Origin: Stemphylium vesicarium
Lineage: Eukaryota; Ascomycota; Dothideomycetes; Pleosporales; Pleosporaceae
Assembly: GCA_004380135.1 (NCBI GenBank)
Contig: QXCR01000121.1
Coordinates: 1-64,000, forward strand
Length of the DNA stretch: 64,000 nucleotides
Reading direction: 5' to 3'
Shown here: one piece after another, positions 48,978-59,572 of the stretch
Position numbering within the stretch: position 1 is the stretch's first letter
Layout of the letters: each line of letters begins with the position of its first letter
Made by a program: the position numbers and the translations under genes
Notes under the pieces: model-generated
Told to the model about the DNA's origin: nothing
Database searches by the model: none
The model's input: the letters and a program-made list of their open reading frames with translations, nothing else

Positions 48978-49793
48978 TTACCCCGTGCGGTAGTATTTCT
49001 CTCCATGCGTATCTGCCCCGTTGGTTCCATTCGCGCCCTCATCTCCATCTTCCCTCGTCCTCACTGTCCCAGCACCGGGACCAAGCTCCTCTCCCACCAC
49101 CATGCCCTTGAAGTTACCATCTTCATCGAGATACTCGTCCATGTTCTCTGCTGTAATCCACCCCGAGGCGCCAGGCGCTGTGTCGTCCAGCACATCCTCG
49201 CCGTCGTCGTCGCTGTTATCCGGGTCAGGATGGAGATCCGCACAAGTGTTTAGCGCAGCAAACAGCTCAGGGATGCACGTCTCGGTCGGTTTGGTGGTGT
49301 ACGACGGTGGCAGGGCGGTGATCTCCAGCATACGGATATCTTCGTCTTCATTCACGGTCTCAGCGTCGTTGAGCGAGATGTTCATGTATAGCGCTTCGAT
49401 GGATGATTTGTATTTCATGGTTGCGTGGAGCGCGAGGGATGGGTATGGAATCGATACGCCGACGGGCAAAGGGGTATTTTGGAATAGAATGAGATTCCTG
49501 GGAACAAGGTTAGTGGGAATGGTTCGAGATGGGGGAAGTGGGACGCACTCCGATGATGCCCAGACGTCTACTCCGTCTACGAGATCTTCTTCTCCTTCAC
49601 GTCTTGAATTGAATTTCGTGAACGCTGGGTCTTGTTGCAGCTGATCCGCCGCAACTGATAGCGTCATGCCCTCATAATGCGCGTGGAGGACGGGCTTTGC
49701 GCCGAAGAAGGAAGAAGGAGTCTGCTGCTGGTGTTCGGATAGCGGGGTGAAGTCGTCGGCTGTAGGGGCCTTGTCGAAGTGTTGGAGCGACAT
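48978..49793 (-). CDS. pICln (Voldacs domain) methylosome subunit homologue
   Basis: Exons are 49793-49549 and 49497-48978, giving 254 residues; the 51-nt intron (GTGCGT, CACTAAC branch, CCCAG) is in frame, so an unspliced reading adds 17 residues in the middle of the fold. The N-terminal half is a PH-like Voldacs domain: VLHAHYEGMTL, then VDVWASSE joined to NLILFQNTPLPVGVSIPYPS, and LHATMKYKSSIEALYMNIS. The C-terminal half is very acidic (PDNSDDDGEDVLDD and MDEYLDEDGNF). pICln chaperones Sm proteins for snRNP assembly and works with PRMT5 in the methylosome; older literature describes it as a chloride-current regulator. Cytosolic and nuclear. It is divergent from the WDR83-like gene, 448 bases away, and both gene products relate to mRNA splicing. 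Confidence 0.93.
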   Translation of the reverse strand: MSLQHFDKAPTADDFTPLSEHQQQTPSSFFGAKPVLHAHYEGMTLSVAADQLQQDPAFTKFNSRREGEEDLVDGVDVWASSECVPLPPSRTIPTNLVPRNLILFQNTPLPVGVSIPYPSLALHATMKYKSSIEALYMNISLNDAETVNEDEDIRMLEITALPPSYTTKPTETCIPELFAALNTCADLHPDPDNSDDDGEDVLDDTAPGASGWITAENMDEYLDEDGNFKGMVVGEELGPGAGTVRTREDGDEGANGTNGADTHGEKYYRTG

Positions 49794-50241
49794 TATGATT
49801 TGGGAAAGTACGCGAATATCGTTGAAGTTTTGTAGATAATATAAGGAATGTTGTTCTGTGCTTGTGTAGTGTTGGTTGAGTAAAACGGGCGAAACTAATT
49901 AAAGGCAGCTGTTTAGAGGGTCCAAAAAGTCGCGGGAGAGCTAATTGAGCGTCATTGCCCCACATCGGCCTTGGCAGGTACCAGATACATTTCCATCGAC
50001 TTAACCATCGCAACCAACATCACGTGTCGCAAGATGCGCAAACCTGTCCTATAGCAGATACACGAGTAAAGAACCACCATATCAGCTTCCCCGGTAGCAG
50101 CCTAGCCCAATCCTCCAATTCAAGCCCTACCATGCCTTGAGCACCCACACCCACCAGCTGCGGCATCAAATCGCAACCATCACCTCTAACTTCCCCAACT
50201 AAATCACCACCCTCTATCCTCTGACATCCTACCACACCAAA
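49794..50241. promoter_or_regulatory. Divergent promoter, pICln / WDR83-like gene
   Basis: This 448-base gap separates the start codons of two head-to-head genes. The final part is strongly C-rich and pyrimidine-rich on the plus strand, as in fungal leaders. No specific binding site was assigned. Confidence 0.5.
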
Positions 50242-51249
50242 ATGTCCTTCCCCGCGACGCCCATCGCCAAGCTAACCGGCCACAACGGCATCGTCCACGC
50301 CGTCGCCTACTCCTCCGGCACGCAATCCTACATCCTAACCGGCTCCTCCGACCGCACCATCCGCCTCTACAACCCCAAACACGCCTCCCCCAGCCCCGCC
50401 GCCCCTGCCCCATCCTCGCAACAGCGCCCACCCGGCCTCGTAAACAAATACACAGCGCACGGCTACGAAGTCCTCTCCATCGACGTCAACGCCGCAAACG
50501 ACAAGTTCGTCAGCACGGGCGGCGACAAAACAGTTTTCCTGTGGGACGTCCAGACGGCGCAGACTGTGCGACGATGGACGGGGCATGCGGGGCGCGTGAA
50601 CCGCGGTGTTTTCGGCGGAGAAGCGGATAGCGTTATTGTGACGGGGAGTTTTGATGGCACGGTGCGCGTCTGGGATGCGAGATCCAATGCGTACAAGCCC
50701 ATCATGATCTTCTCCGACGCAAAAGATAGCGTCTCGGATGTCGCTGTGCACGACGCTGAGATCGTGACCGCGAGCGTAGACGGGCGCGTGCGCAGCTATG
50801 ATTTGAGGACCGGCATGTGCCAGGTTGATGTTATAGGACCTTCTTGCACTAGCATCGCCGTCAGTAAGAAGGGGACTGAGGTCCTGGTTAGCTCGCTGGA
50901 TTCGTCGGTTCGCCTTATGGATCGTGTGAATGGCGAGCTGCTCAAGTCGTACAAGGATGACGCGTTTGTGAATACGGAGCTCAGGGTTAGGAGTACCCTG
51001 GGCTTGAACGATAGTGTTGTTGTTAGTGGGAGTGATGATGGCATGGTGTTTGCTTGGGACATGTTGGAGGGCACGTGTTTGCATAAGTTCAAACATTCCG
51101 AGATGAGAGAGACTAGAGGTGTCGCGCCGAGTACCCAGGCAAAGGGGAAGAAAGATGTTGTATCTGCTGTCGCGTTTTGCCAGACTAGGAGGGAGTGGTG
51201 TAGCGGTGGTGGGGATGGCAATGTCGTTGTCTGGGGCATGGGGAGCTGA
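50242..51249 (+). CDS. WD40-repeat protein, WDR83/MORG1 homologue
   Basis: This is a single-exon gene of 335 residues, the usual length for WDR83. Seven WD repeats fill nearly the whole protein: LTGHNGIVHAVAYS...SSDRTIRLYN, YEVLSIDVNAANDKFVSTGG...VFLWD, WTGHAGRVNRGVFGG...GTVRVWD, then VSDVAVHDAEIVTASVDG and three more, ending with FCQTRREWCSGGGDGNVVVW. The extra segment between repeats 1 and 2 (ASPSPAAPAPSSQQ) is a low-complexity insert. WDR83/MORG1 is a cytosolic and nuclear scaffold linked to MAPK modules and to spliceosomes; in fungi it is mainly seen as a spliceosome-associated factor. Orthology is inferred from overall repeat sequence. Confidence 0.92.
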   Translation: MSFPATPIAKLTGHNGIVHAVAYSSGTQSYILTGSSDRTIRLYNPKHASPSPAAPAPSSQQRPPGLVNKYTAHGYEVLSIDVNAANDKFVSTGGDKTVFLWDVQTAQTVRRWTGHAGRVNRGVFGGEADSVIVTGSFDGTVRVWDARSNAYKPIMIFSDAKDSVSDVAVHDAEIVTASVDGRVRSYDLRTGMCQVDVIGPSCTSIAVSKKGTEVLVSSLDSSVRLMDRVNGELLKSYKDDAFVNTELRVRSTLGLNDSVVVSGSDDGMVFAWDMLEGTCLHKFKHSEMRETRGVAPSTQAKGKKDVVSAVAFCQTRREWCSGGGDGNVVVWGMGS

Positions 51250-51733
51250 ATTCATGTGCCTAAGTCTTTCTTGCTGTTTGTGATACCCTACGAAAACAAT
51301 TTACCTGTACTGCCAATCACGATTGGCCTGTCTCGTTCGTGACGCTGATAACGGCGGCTTTCGATCGAGCTCTTTGAGTCAATTCTCATTTCAGGTAGAC
51401 GAATTTGTACTGGTGAGGAAAACGTATAATTGCTATCTGGAGTCGTAGGTAACGTAATGGGTTTACAATCTGGACAAGGAAATCGGAGATAAGCACGCGC
51501 GAAGCGAACAATAAGCATCTTCCACGCCTTGGCTTCGGTTTGAGTCAAAGGCTAGGCAGCATTGATGGGTATGAGAGATTCGTCGCAATGGAAAGGTGTT
51601 GTCTGGACTAGGCCCTGATGGCGTAAGCGTTGTGAAAAAAGATAGAGCGTATGACGAAATCGGGAATCTAGCTCCGGTCCTCGATGAAAAGGGTGTAGTA
51701 GTGTAACGTATGGTGTATGAGGGAATGGAAAGT
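51250..51733. other. Intergenic region between convergent genes
   Basis: No gene is supported; an 86-codon minus frame (51288-51548) has no features. The gap marks the start of the cell-death-like locus. Confidence 0.45.
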
Positions 51734-54700
51734 TCAACGAGACGCTGCCGGGACCACAGGGCTGATAAGACGTAGCATCGGTCCCTGCCGAGCTCTCTTA
51801 GCCGAGCGCTTCGTGCGTTTGGTAGTTGGGTCCTGCGTCCTAATCAAAATAACCTGCTTGTTCGTAGTGTTCCATGGTTTCTTTTGTAGTCGTAGAAGAA
51901 CGGTAGACGTGCACGACCACCCCTCTGCGCTCACGACCTAGGCGCAACGTCAGTCTCAGCTGTCAAGCAGCATGAGTCTACTTACGGCCATTTGACATGT
52001 TGTAGACGTTCCACCTTCCATTTGTGAACATCGAAGGCAAATAAGCTCGCATTTGGGTTGGTTCCATGGCAAATGCGATCAAGGCAAGGAAAATGGGCAA
52101 GTCTCCCTTGAGTTTACCGTAACCGCGGTGTTGAGTCACGACTGTGCTGCTGTAATAAATGTCGGGTAGCAACATCGCCAGCCAATGTTGGTCCGCTCGT
52201 TGACACGCAACAGTGCGATGTTCGGCCGCGTTGCAGAGATACGATGACCAGTCCGAGTCGTGGTCGAACTGCAAAGGCTGCCAGGTGGAATCTCCTGGCG
52301 GAGTAACCGCGTCTCCTTGCATGACCCAAAAGCCGAACCCGCCCCTGTAGAATACAGAATGTGTCTTGTATTGCACTGCGTCTTGGGGGAGCCCCGCGAT
52401 TGCAGAGATGCTTTGGCCGTTAAAACTCCACCAGGTCCCACATACGCCCTCGGAAACTCGAATGTTTTCTCCACGCGAAACCGGAAGAATCCAGCTAGCT
52501 GCTACGCCTGCATTTGTTGCGGGAGCCTTGGGTGATTCGCGTACTTCGTCGATCCGAAAATAATAATTCGACCCCTAAGTCATAGTCAGTTTCAGAACTA
52601 ATGAAGTACACTCTCACGTGTTGGTGATAAGATGTACTTTAGAAAATGGTACTTACCGATTTTCCAGGTCCACTTCCAGGTGCGCTTCCATTCCAAAAAT
52701 TCGCCTTTTGAACAGGAGTCAAGTTCGAATTGGAACTTGACAAACGCTCTGTAGAAGGAACCATTCTAGATTGTTCTATGGCTTCACCTGCTGCTTCCTG
52801 ATATTTGTTTGAACTTTTGATGCTCAGGCCAGTCTCTTCCTTTTCTTCCAGAACTGCAATGCAGGGGCCTTGCTCCGAGCCTGGCTCGATAGCTTGCTTT
52901 TGACGGCTGACAGTCTCTGTGTTCAACGATTGCAGCGGCGACAATGACGCAACTGCTCGTTGCACCCTTTCACCTGATCGAGGGCTAGGTGTAGCTTGTT
53001 CTAAAGATTGGACATCACGTTTCAGTCTTTCGCCCCTTTCGTTAAGCTTGCTGAAAGTCTCGATGCGCACACCGCTGAGGTCCTTAACATCGTCAATACC
53101 CATCGATGGTAGAGACTCAAGTGCAAAGTCGAGCATGTGGTTGCCTATATGCTCCAATAGTGCGTCGGCATCCATTATAGTTTCCAGGGGCTGCTCGATG
53201 CAGAGAGGGCATTGCTTTACTGGTGCGGCGCTCGTTCTCTAGCATATCTCGAGTAGGGCGTCGTCTTGTAAGTCAATGTCCTCATGCACAGTGCTTATGT
53301 GATCGAGGAACGTCTCTTTAGAATTAAATACGTACGTATCTTCATTCTCCCCACATGCCTGGCATTGCCAATACGTTGGTGTTCGGTGTTCGGATTTAAG
53401 GTGTGCTCTCCATGTGTCGCGCGTAGCGAACATCGTGCTTTCCATCGTACAGTCTGCAAACACACAAGTGTACGGCTGAACATCCGACGAAAGATGTCGT
53501 CTGAAGATTTGTACGTCAATGTTCATTCAACGTGGCTGGTGTGGGTGAACACTTACTTCCAAAGATCTGGCTCCGCTTCTGTGGAATCCAGGATCAGATT
53601 GCAATAGGGACATGAAAAATAAATTCTCTCTTTGGAACTTTCCGGTGGATCAGGCAAGCAAGATTTGGCTAGCCCAGTTTGGTATTGGCCTGGATGGGAA
53701 AAAGTGGGATATTCAAGGTGTCGGGGGTCAATTTGGTCGTTGGAGGCGACTGTTATCGTCTTCGTGGTATCTTCCATTTGTGCATCTACACTCGCATTAT
53801 GTACTGTGGGTAGGCCATGTTGATTTTGAATCTCTGCTTCCGCGAATAGTGGATTGGGCTCTTCAGGAAATAACACAGCCTCGGTCGCCGCAAGCTTCCC
53901 ACTGTGCTTTTGGGCATACCAGAATCGATTTCGGCGGCGCAAATTTGCGTATATCAAGCGGTCCAAGACTTTTCGATGATCTCGCTCCAAATGCTGTAAT
54001 CTTGACTCAGTCCCGAGCATCAGAGTCGCAAGGGCGTCATCATCAATGGACGGAGGGGTTTTGAATATGTACTTAAGAAGATGCGTTCTAAGGGTTTGCA
54101 GGTCTTCAGTTGGAAGCTTGCGGGACGCTTCCTGATCAGGTTTTTGCAAGTTCTCGCAATCCATGAAGCCAAAGTATGCGTCTGCTTCTCTGAATCGCGT
54201 GGCGGTACCAGAAGTTCGAATGAGCATCCTGAGGCGGATGATCTGATCCAAGATTGAATCAACATTAATCTTGAATTGCCTGATCACCACCGCCTTTGTT
54301 CTCATAGAGGAACCCTGGGTATCACCCTCCTCCGAGCTCACGCTTGACTCATCTGACCATGGCGCAAATGGGTCCATCCCATGGGTCGAGCTCTTGTCAT
54401 CGCGCAGCAAAGCAAGCTCCTTTTGAATGACTTCTGTATCGAACGGTTCTTCGTCCATATGGCCTGTCAAGTCTAGGTTCCTTTAGCTGTCATTCTCGAA
54501 GACTGTATGAAAGCGTACCTAGCTGTTCGTATGTGTGTATCAAATTTCTCAACGTCGTGAGGAGGCCGAGCATGACCGCTCGAAAATCTGGTTGATCTCC
54601 TAACCGGTGATCCAAGCCAGATGGTGGTACTGTGAATGCTCCAACATCGGATGCCCATAGGTTGAAGTCAAGCAATCTGTTTTCAGCCCACCCGCCATGC

Positions 54701-54807
54701 ATTAAAGCAGGGATATCACGGCACAGTTTCAAGCCCTCACGGCAGGATCGGGCCGCAACATAAATACTGCGTGGATTGTCCTGAGCGTGCGTTTCTTCGG
54801 GGTCCAT
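51734..54807 (-). CDS. Multi-exon C2H2-type zinc-finger protein with in-frame TAG (possible decaying gene)
   Basis: I model exons 54807-54519, 54472-53557, 53500-52657, 52574-51986 and 51924-51734. All four introns have good donors (GTACGC, then three GTAAGT) and phase-correct joins, totalling 942 codons. The N-terminal part (LLDFNLWASDVGAF and LDHRLGDQPDFRAVMLGLL) and a helical region with RRRNRFWYAQKHSGKL belong to a common fungal family. Zinc-binding segments follow: CPYC, CVFADC...HLKSEH, CQACGE...HISTVH. Codon 489 (53241-53239) is TAG. After it the same frame continues with the conserved CPLCIEQ...HIGNHMLDFALESLP block, a linker, and a C-terminal domain (GFGFWVMQGD). The gene is therefore either nonsense-truncated to 488 residues or uses an unseen intron; the only candidate (GTGCAT to CTAG, 51 nt) would delete a zinc-finger His. 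It is head-to-head with the subtilase gene. The family's biochemical role is unknown. Confidence 0.7.
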
Positions 54808-55025
54808 CGTATACCTTGCAAATCGATGTAGCTTGATATATAGCCTTGGAGGCGTGAGGTATGAACATGGAAGCTGATTCCAGCGGCAAGGCTGTAAACG
54901 CCGTCATCGGTAGGACAGCTCATCACGAGGTGCAGCTGCGGCGTGGCGTCATGACCGATTTACCCAGAACAAAGGGCATCTTACGAAGTTGATCCATGTG
55001 GTCTCTATCCTTTCCTTGCTTCACC
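54808..55025. promoter_or_regulatory. Shared divergent promoter, C2H2 gene / subtilase gene
   Basis: Only about 190-220 bases separate the two start codons. Co-regulation of the two genes through this interval is plausible. No specific site was identified. Confidence 0.55.
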
Positions 55026-57960
55026 ATGAGCGTCCCTGAATTGTGGGATTTCGCAATCGCCGTCACTGGTAAAGTCGCCGGAATCGCCGCTCGCGCCATC
55101 GAGCCGGTTTACGTTGGACATGCGAGGCTGAGTCCCGCCAACGTCCTGTTCGTACAGAATCCTCGAGACATCAATTTGAGCTTTCTTGCAGCCAAGCTCT
55201 TGGTTGTTCACGATACGTTGATGTCTCCGCAGTCGCGCCAGGTAGAGACGATCGTGAGACGGCTTCCTAGGCTACTTGCGCAACTAGAGCGCGTTTGCAC
55301 GGTCTGTGCTCAACCTCGTCCACGGAAACCGTTCCGCGGCTACTTGTGGCTAACGGCCGTAGCACTTGACCCGTCCTCCTGGTGAGACAGAACGACGTGG
55401 TCGCAACCAGAACGCCATCGACTATCCCAATCTTTGGGTTATCCAGCACCCGTCATTTCAGTCTCCGGATGCATTGAGCAACGCCATATCCAACTTCGTG
55501 GCTACTGGTGGGCGGAACGTGAAGCGACTTTGCAAGAATCTTGACAAAATTGCAGGTGCCCTTGGTCGGGACAATGTCGGCTCGGATGTAACAGCATACA
55601 TCGACGAAACCCATATTCGGGATGGTGCACCGCCACAAGAATACTCGCCATCTGTCAACCAGCAGTTGTTCGAGGTCGTGTCAGAGTATCTGCGGTGCAC
55701 ATGCGCCCAAAGCAATGGGATCAACCAAGCATATCAACATTGCGCTAGACTGCACCTAAGACATGAGGTATCTTCCGTTGAGGATGACATTCTGTTCAAT
55801 ATGTTGTTGTCCAAAGCGCCTACAGTGATCTCAGAGATACCGATATGGGATTGGCAGCAAGTGACTTTCCGGATACCACGGCAAGTCTTTTCAGCATGAA
55901 TACTATCTCGTACGTAACCTTCGCTAACAGATAAGCAGCGCACACTCGCAGTCGCTTAGCACCCGGTGCGAAGGAAAAGCTTTGCTCATGCATGCCGAAA
56001 CCCTTGAGCAGAGCCAAACATACATGGATAAAGTCGATCGTTTTTGTGATCTCCTTAGGGAGGAGATAGGGAGTGCCCGTCGCCGTCTCAAGCTCGTAGA
56101 CGGACAGCTTTATCACCTTCGACCAGTGGAAGACGTCGATTCGGACGTGCTATCTGTTCCAAGCCTCTCTTTGTCTAAGATTCTGGAACATGAGGGTTTG
56201 TTCGCGGCAGGGAGAATTTTATTGGCCTACATCCTTGCAAGATCTGTATGGCAGTATTATGACTCTGACTTCGCAAGAACGAAGTGGACGACAACATCGA
56301 TTCACTTTGTGCCGGAGTATCAAACCGACCAGGATACGCTTTTGGATTGTGAAAGGATTGATCTGTCGCACCCATATCTTGTCGTACCGTCATCTGGTCA
56401 CGAATCTGACGTATCAATTGAACAGGACCAAACGGGTAACGTTCTTCATCAATTCCCACGAGTGCTCTCGTTGGGAGTTATGCTAGCAGAGATTGGCCGA
56501 AAACAATCGGCGAAGACAGTCCTTGGCTCCAGCTCTCACCAAGCACAGATCAACAAAGACTTGTCTACATACAAGAGACTCACAAAAAGCCCTCGTTGGC
56601 CGGAATTAGATGTTGACGAGAAGATACGGACAAGATTTAAGAATGCAGTCACGGCTTGTCTGGAACCACAGGCTTTCCATGCCAATCATTCCACGGGCAA
56701 TGGCCGATCGGCCGTTAACAGGAGGCGCGACATGCTATATCAGCTTGTAGTATATCCTCTTGAGCAGCTATGCAGTGAGCTTGACCTCATAGCCAAGCCT
56801 GAGGCTGTACCAGCTCTCGACTTTACCAACCACGAAATGCGAGATACGCGTCCGTATAGACCGGCTATGCTTTTTGGCGACAATGAGAAAAGGTCTGTAT
56901 ATAGTGCGTATTTTCTCCATGAGCTAACACATGGTATAGACAACCGCAATCATCCGAGGCTTGGATAGAACAGACCATGAATACAATCAATTTCGATCTG
57001 GCTCTCAGGTTCAGAGAGAGTCCCAGCGCAAGGCGCGTTCGGGTCGCGATTCTGGACACGGGGTGTGATCATCAGTCGCCTTTCTTTAGAGCGGTGCGAC
57101 AAAAGCGTCTTGTGGTATTGAAGGATTTCACTAAAGATGACGGAAGCTCCGTCGATGAAGATGGCCATGGAACCTATGTCACCTCACAAGTGATGAAGAT
57201 AGCTCCAGCTGCGGACATATGTGTAGCTAGGGTGGCAAAGAACTCTGAAGGTCTCCAGATGGCGGCAAACAACATTGCGAAGGTGAGATGATCTGTAGAG
57301 TTTTACTTGGGGATCGCTAAATCCACATAGGCCATTGGATGGGCTGCGACCGAAGTGAAAGCGGACATTATCTCGATGTCTTTTGGCTTTCCAGAAGAGC
57401 CTGAGAATGATGGTAAAAGAGTTATCAGTAATGCAATTACTGGCGCAATGGCAACCAGAAATCAGAGGATCGTGTTCTTCGCGGCTGCTGCCAATGATGG
57501 CGGTAATCAGTGTGAGATGTTTCCCGCACGAAACCGGTCTGTTATCTCCGTCAGAGCGACAGATCACCTTGGAAGCTTTCTTGCACTGAATCCCCCTCCT
57601 AGATTTTCGGACCAAAAGGTAATCGGCACACTTGGACAAGATGTTCCAGGAGCTGGACTGCGCAATTCTGGAGACATCATCAAGTCGGGAACATCTGTTG
57701 CTACGCCGATAGCCGCTGGAATCGCTGCAAATATACTGGGATACGCTCGAATACGGCTAAAAGAAAACGCTTGTCGCGAAAAAGTGGTTAAGGCACTAGA
57801 AAGAGAAAGTGGAATGTATTCTGTATTACTCCGGCTTTCTACAAAGATGAGTACCAATGAACACTACCTTCGCATGGAGGGATTCGTTCAGATGAGCGAT
57901 ACGGAGCGAGACGCGCTGCTCACATACAATGCGAAACAAGAATCTTCGGGAAGCCACTAA
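55026..57960 (+). CDS. Cytosolic S8 subtilase with helical DUF7580-like N-terminal region (HET-Q2-like)
   Basis: Five exons are proposed: 55026-55253, 55363-55880, 55939-56903, 56969-57282 and 57331-57960, giving 884 residues with every junction in phase. There is no signal peptide. The first ~590 residues are helical and resemble the fungal DUF7580 region (WDWQQVTFRIPR, then FCDLLREEIG, and LSLGVMLAEIGRKQ as its signature block). The C-terminal ~290 residues are a peptidase S8 domain with an intact triad: Asp600 in VAILDTGCD, His637 in DEDGHGTYV, Ser797 in SGTSVATPIAAG, and oxyanion Asn730 in AAANDGG. The second intron (55881-55938) is GC-AG with a perfect GCAAGT donor. The first exon boundary (GTGAGA...CTAAC...TAG) is the least certain, and an ATG at 54996 is an alternative start. 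In Podospora, HET-Q2, an S8 protease, cleaves the gasdermin-like HET-Q1; the gasdermin-like gene 240 bases downstream makes the same job likely here. Confidence 0.88.
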
Positions 57961-58199
57961 TCACAAGTTGCTTCAGTCATGCGCATTGGGGGAGGGGAGG
58001 CGGATGAAGCGATTGGGCGAAGACCAGGCTGCGCCTCAATTCCGGTCAAGCGGGCTTCTAGACCCCGCACATGTTCGGCGTTAAACTCCAGGCAACAATT
58101 GTGTCTTGCTCCGTATAAGTCCTGCAGTACTGCGAGCCATGCCTAAGAGTCATGTGTCAGCAAGAGTATTGAGTTTGGGACCAAAGCCTATCCGCTCCC

Positions 58200-59033
58200 A
58201 TGGCGTTGAAGACCTATCTACTGGCCCCTAACTTCACGTACGAACCAGACGGACCAATTCGCATTGGCACAATCATTGCAGATCCTTTCTGCCCGACAAA
58301 AGCCCTTTATGTTCCTACGGACGAACCAGAAACAGCAGTTCATACGGATATCGACACGGCTTTCACACGCGAGAAAGGTCTAGGCCACCACCACAGTATA
58401 TGGGCGAAATTCTTCCAGACGGCAAGCGCAAACATCGGTGCGGGGATAAACAAAGATGCGCGTGCGCAATACACCATGGATAGTCTCGAGACGGTCCGCA
58501 TCAAGACTGACCCAACCGATGAGGAAGCGGCCGAGCTTCTCAAGAACCCCGTCATACAGAGCAGTGTGAGTGCTGGTTTGTTCGGATCAGCGCCGGTCTA
58601 CATGATCACTGGCATCAAGATCGCCAAAGGATTCAGCATGACGACCTCTATCACGCGGACCCACGAAGCGCAGCTCGGTGGAAGCGCTTTCATAACTGAG
58701 GGTGTTAGTGCCGGTGCAGAGATAAACGGGTCGCGACGAGTTGCAGCTGAGGATACAGTACGATCAGGGAGCGACATTATATTCGCATATCAACTGCACA
58801 TCATTGCGCAGAAGAAGTGGTGGCGAAGCGCAGTTTCGATCGATACGTTCGCTCCCCAGTCCGCGTTTCTAAGTAAGGAGACAAAAGGCCCGGTCCAGGA
58901 GGAAACTCTAGCTATGGGCGCTACGGTGGACCAGCTCGTGAAGGCGGCTGATGAAAATGAGGTTCATCTTGAGAAAGGAGAGGCGGCGGGTGATGGTGAA
59001 GGCAATTACGTCTGGATTTCTTTCGAGGAGTAG
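58200..59033 (+). CDS. Fungal gasdermin-like pore-forming protein (HET-Q1/RCD-1 family)
   Basis: This is an intact single-exon gene of 277 residues, close to the known length of HET-Q1. It has no signal peptide or classical membrane helix. Family-type features are an N-terminal segment with GTIIADPFCPTKALY, a Trp-containing helix (HHHSIWAKFFQTASANI), a beta-rich middle with PVYMITGIKIAKG, and SGSDIIFAYQLHIIA near residue 200. The last ~45 residues form a charged, probably helical tail (DENEVHLEKGEAAGDGEGNY). In characterised fungal gasdermins, a protease removes a short C-terminal tail, and the remaining part oligomerises in the plasma membrane and kills the cell during heterokaryon incompatibility. 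The preceding subtilase on the same strand is the probable activating protease. Assignment rests on motif recognition by eye plus the neighbour; a structure or profile search would settle it. Confidence 0.85.
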   Translation: MALKTYLLAPNFTYEPDGPIRIGTIIADPFCPTKALYVPTDEPETAVHTDIDTAFTREKGLGHHHSIWAKFFQTASANIGAGINKDARAQYTMDSLETVRIKTDPTDEEAAELLKNPVIQSSVSAGLFGSAPVYMITGIKIAKGFSMTTSITRTHEAQLGGSAFITEGVSAGAEINGSRRVAAEDTVRSGSDIIFAYQLHIIAQKKWWRSAVSIDTFAPQSAFLSKETKGPVQEETLAMGATVDQLVKAADENEVHLEKGEAAGDGEGNYVWISFEE

Positions 59034-59572
59034 ACTATTCAAGTTACCAGTGTCGGATCTTGCTTCCGATGTTCGAGGCACAATTAGAGTATTCTTTTGG
59101 TGGCTCAAGCGCACTGTATTGATCGATCGCATCTTTTTGGTGCACCCGGCAACATGAAGACGGTTCAATCCCCAAAACTACCCTAAGTCCCGGATAAGGA
59201 CACAGCTAAATGTATAGCATTGGTAGACTATTGTTCTCATTCTGTAATGCTCAATAAAGCAACTATCTGCTCGGTGAGATGACCTCACAGTCAGCAGCAC
59301 CTAGTGCATGAGTGGGCTCTAGGGCTGGATAAGAGCGTAGCGATAATCGACCAATCAGCACCCGAGCACGTTTTCGCACCAAAAAAGTTGCGCCCCACTA
59401 CCGCCACCATGGCGAAATCTTCCCACATCACAAGCGTTACGACTTAGTCACGTATTTCAGATTTCGAACTCGCTTCAGCGCCGACCTGCCATTGCACTCA
59501 TCACCACGGAACTCGACAAAGAAAGCCGTAGTCTTCCTGAGCGCGCCAGGGAAGTAATCAAAATTCACAACC
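59034..59572. other. Intergenic region before NOB1
   Basis: About 540 bases; the promoter of NOB1 should lie in the final part. No gene is seen. Confidence 0.45.

Noticed and set aside
51288..51548. 86-codon minus-strand frame after the WD40 gene
   Set aside because: No features, and it lies in the 3' flank between convergent genes.
53191..53292. 51-nt intron (GTGCAT to CTAG) removing the TAG of the C2H2 gene
   Set aside because: Not accepted as the main model because it has a weak donor, no clear branch point and would delete a zinc-binding His; kept only as an alternative.
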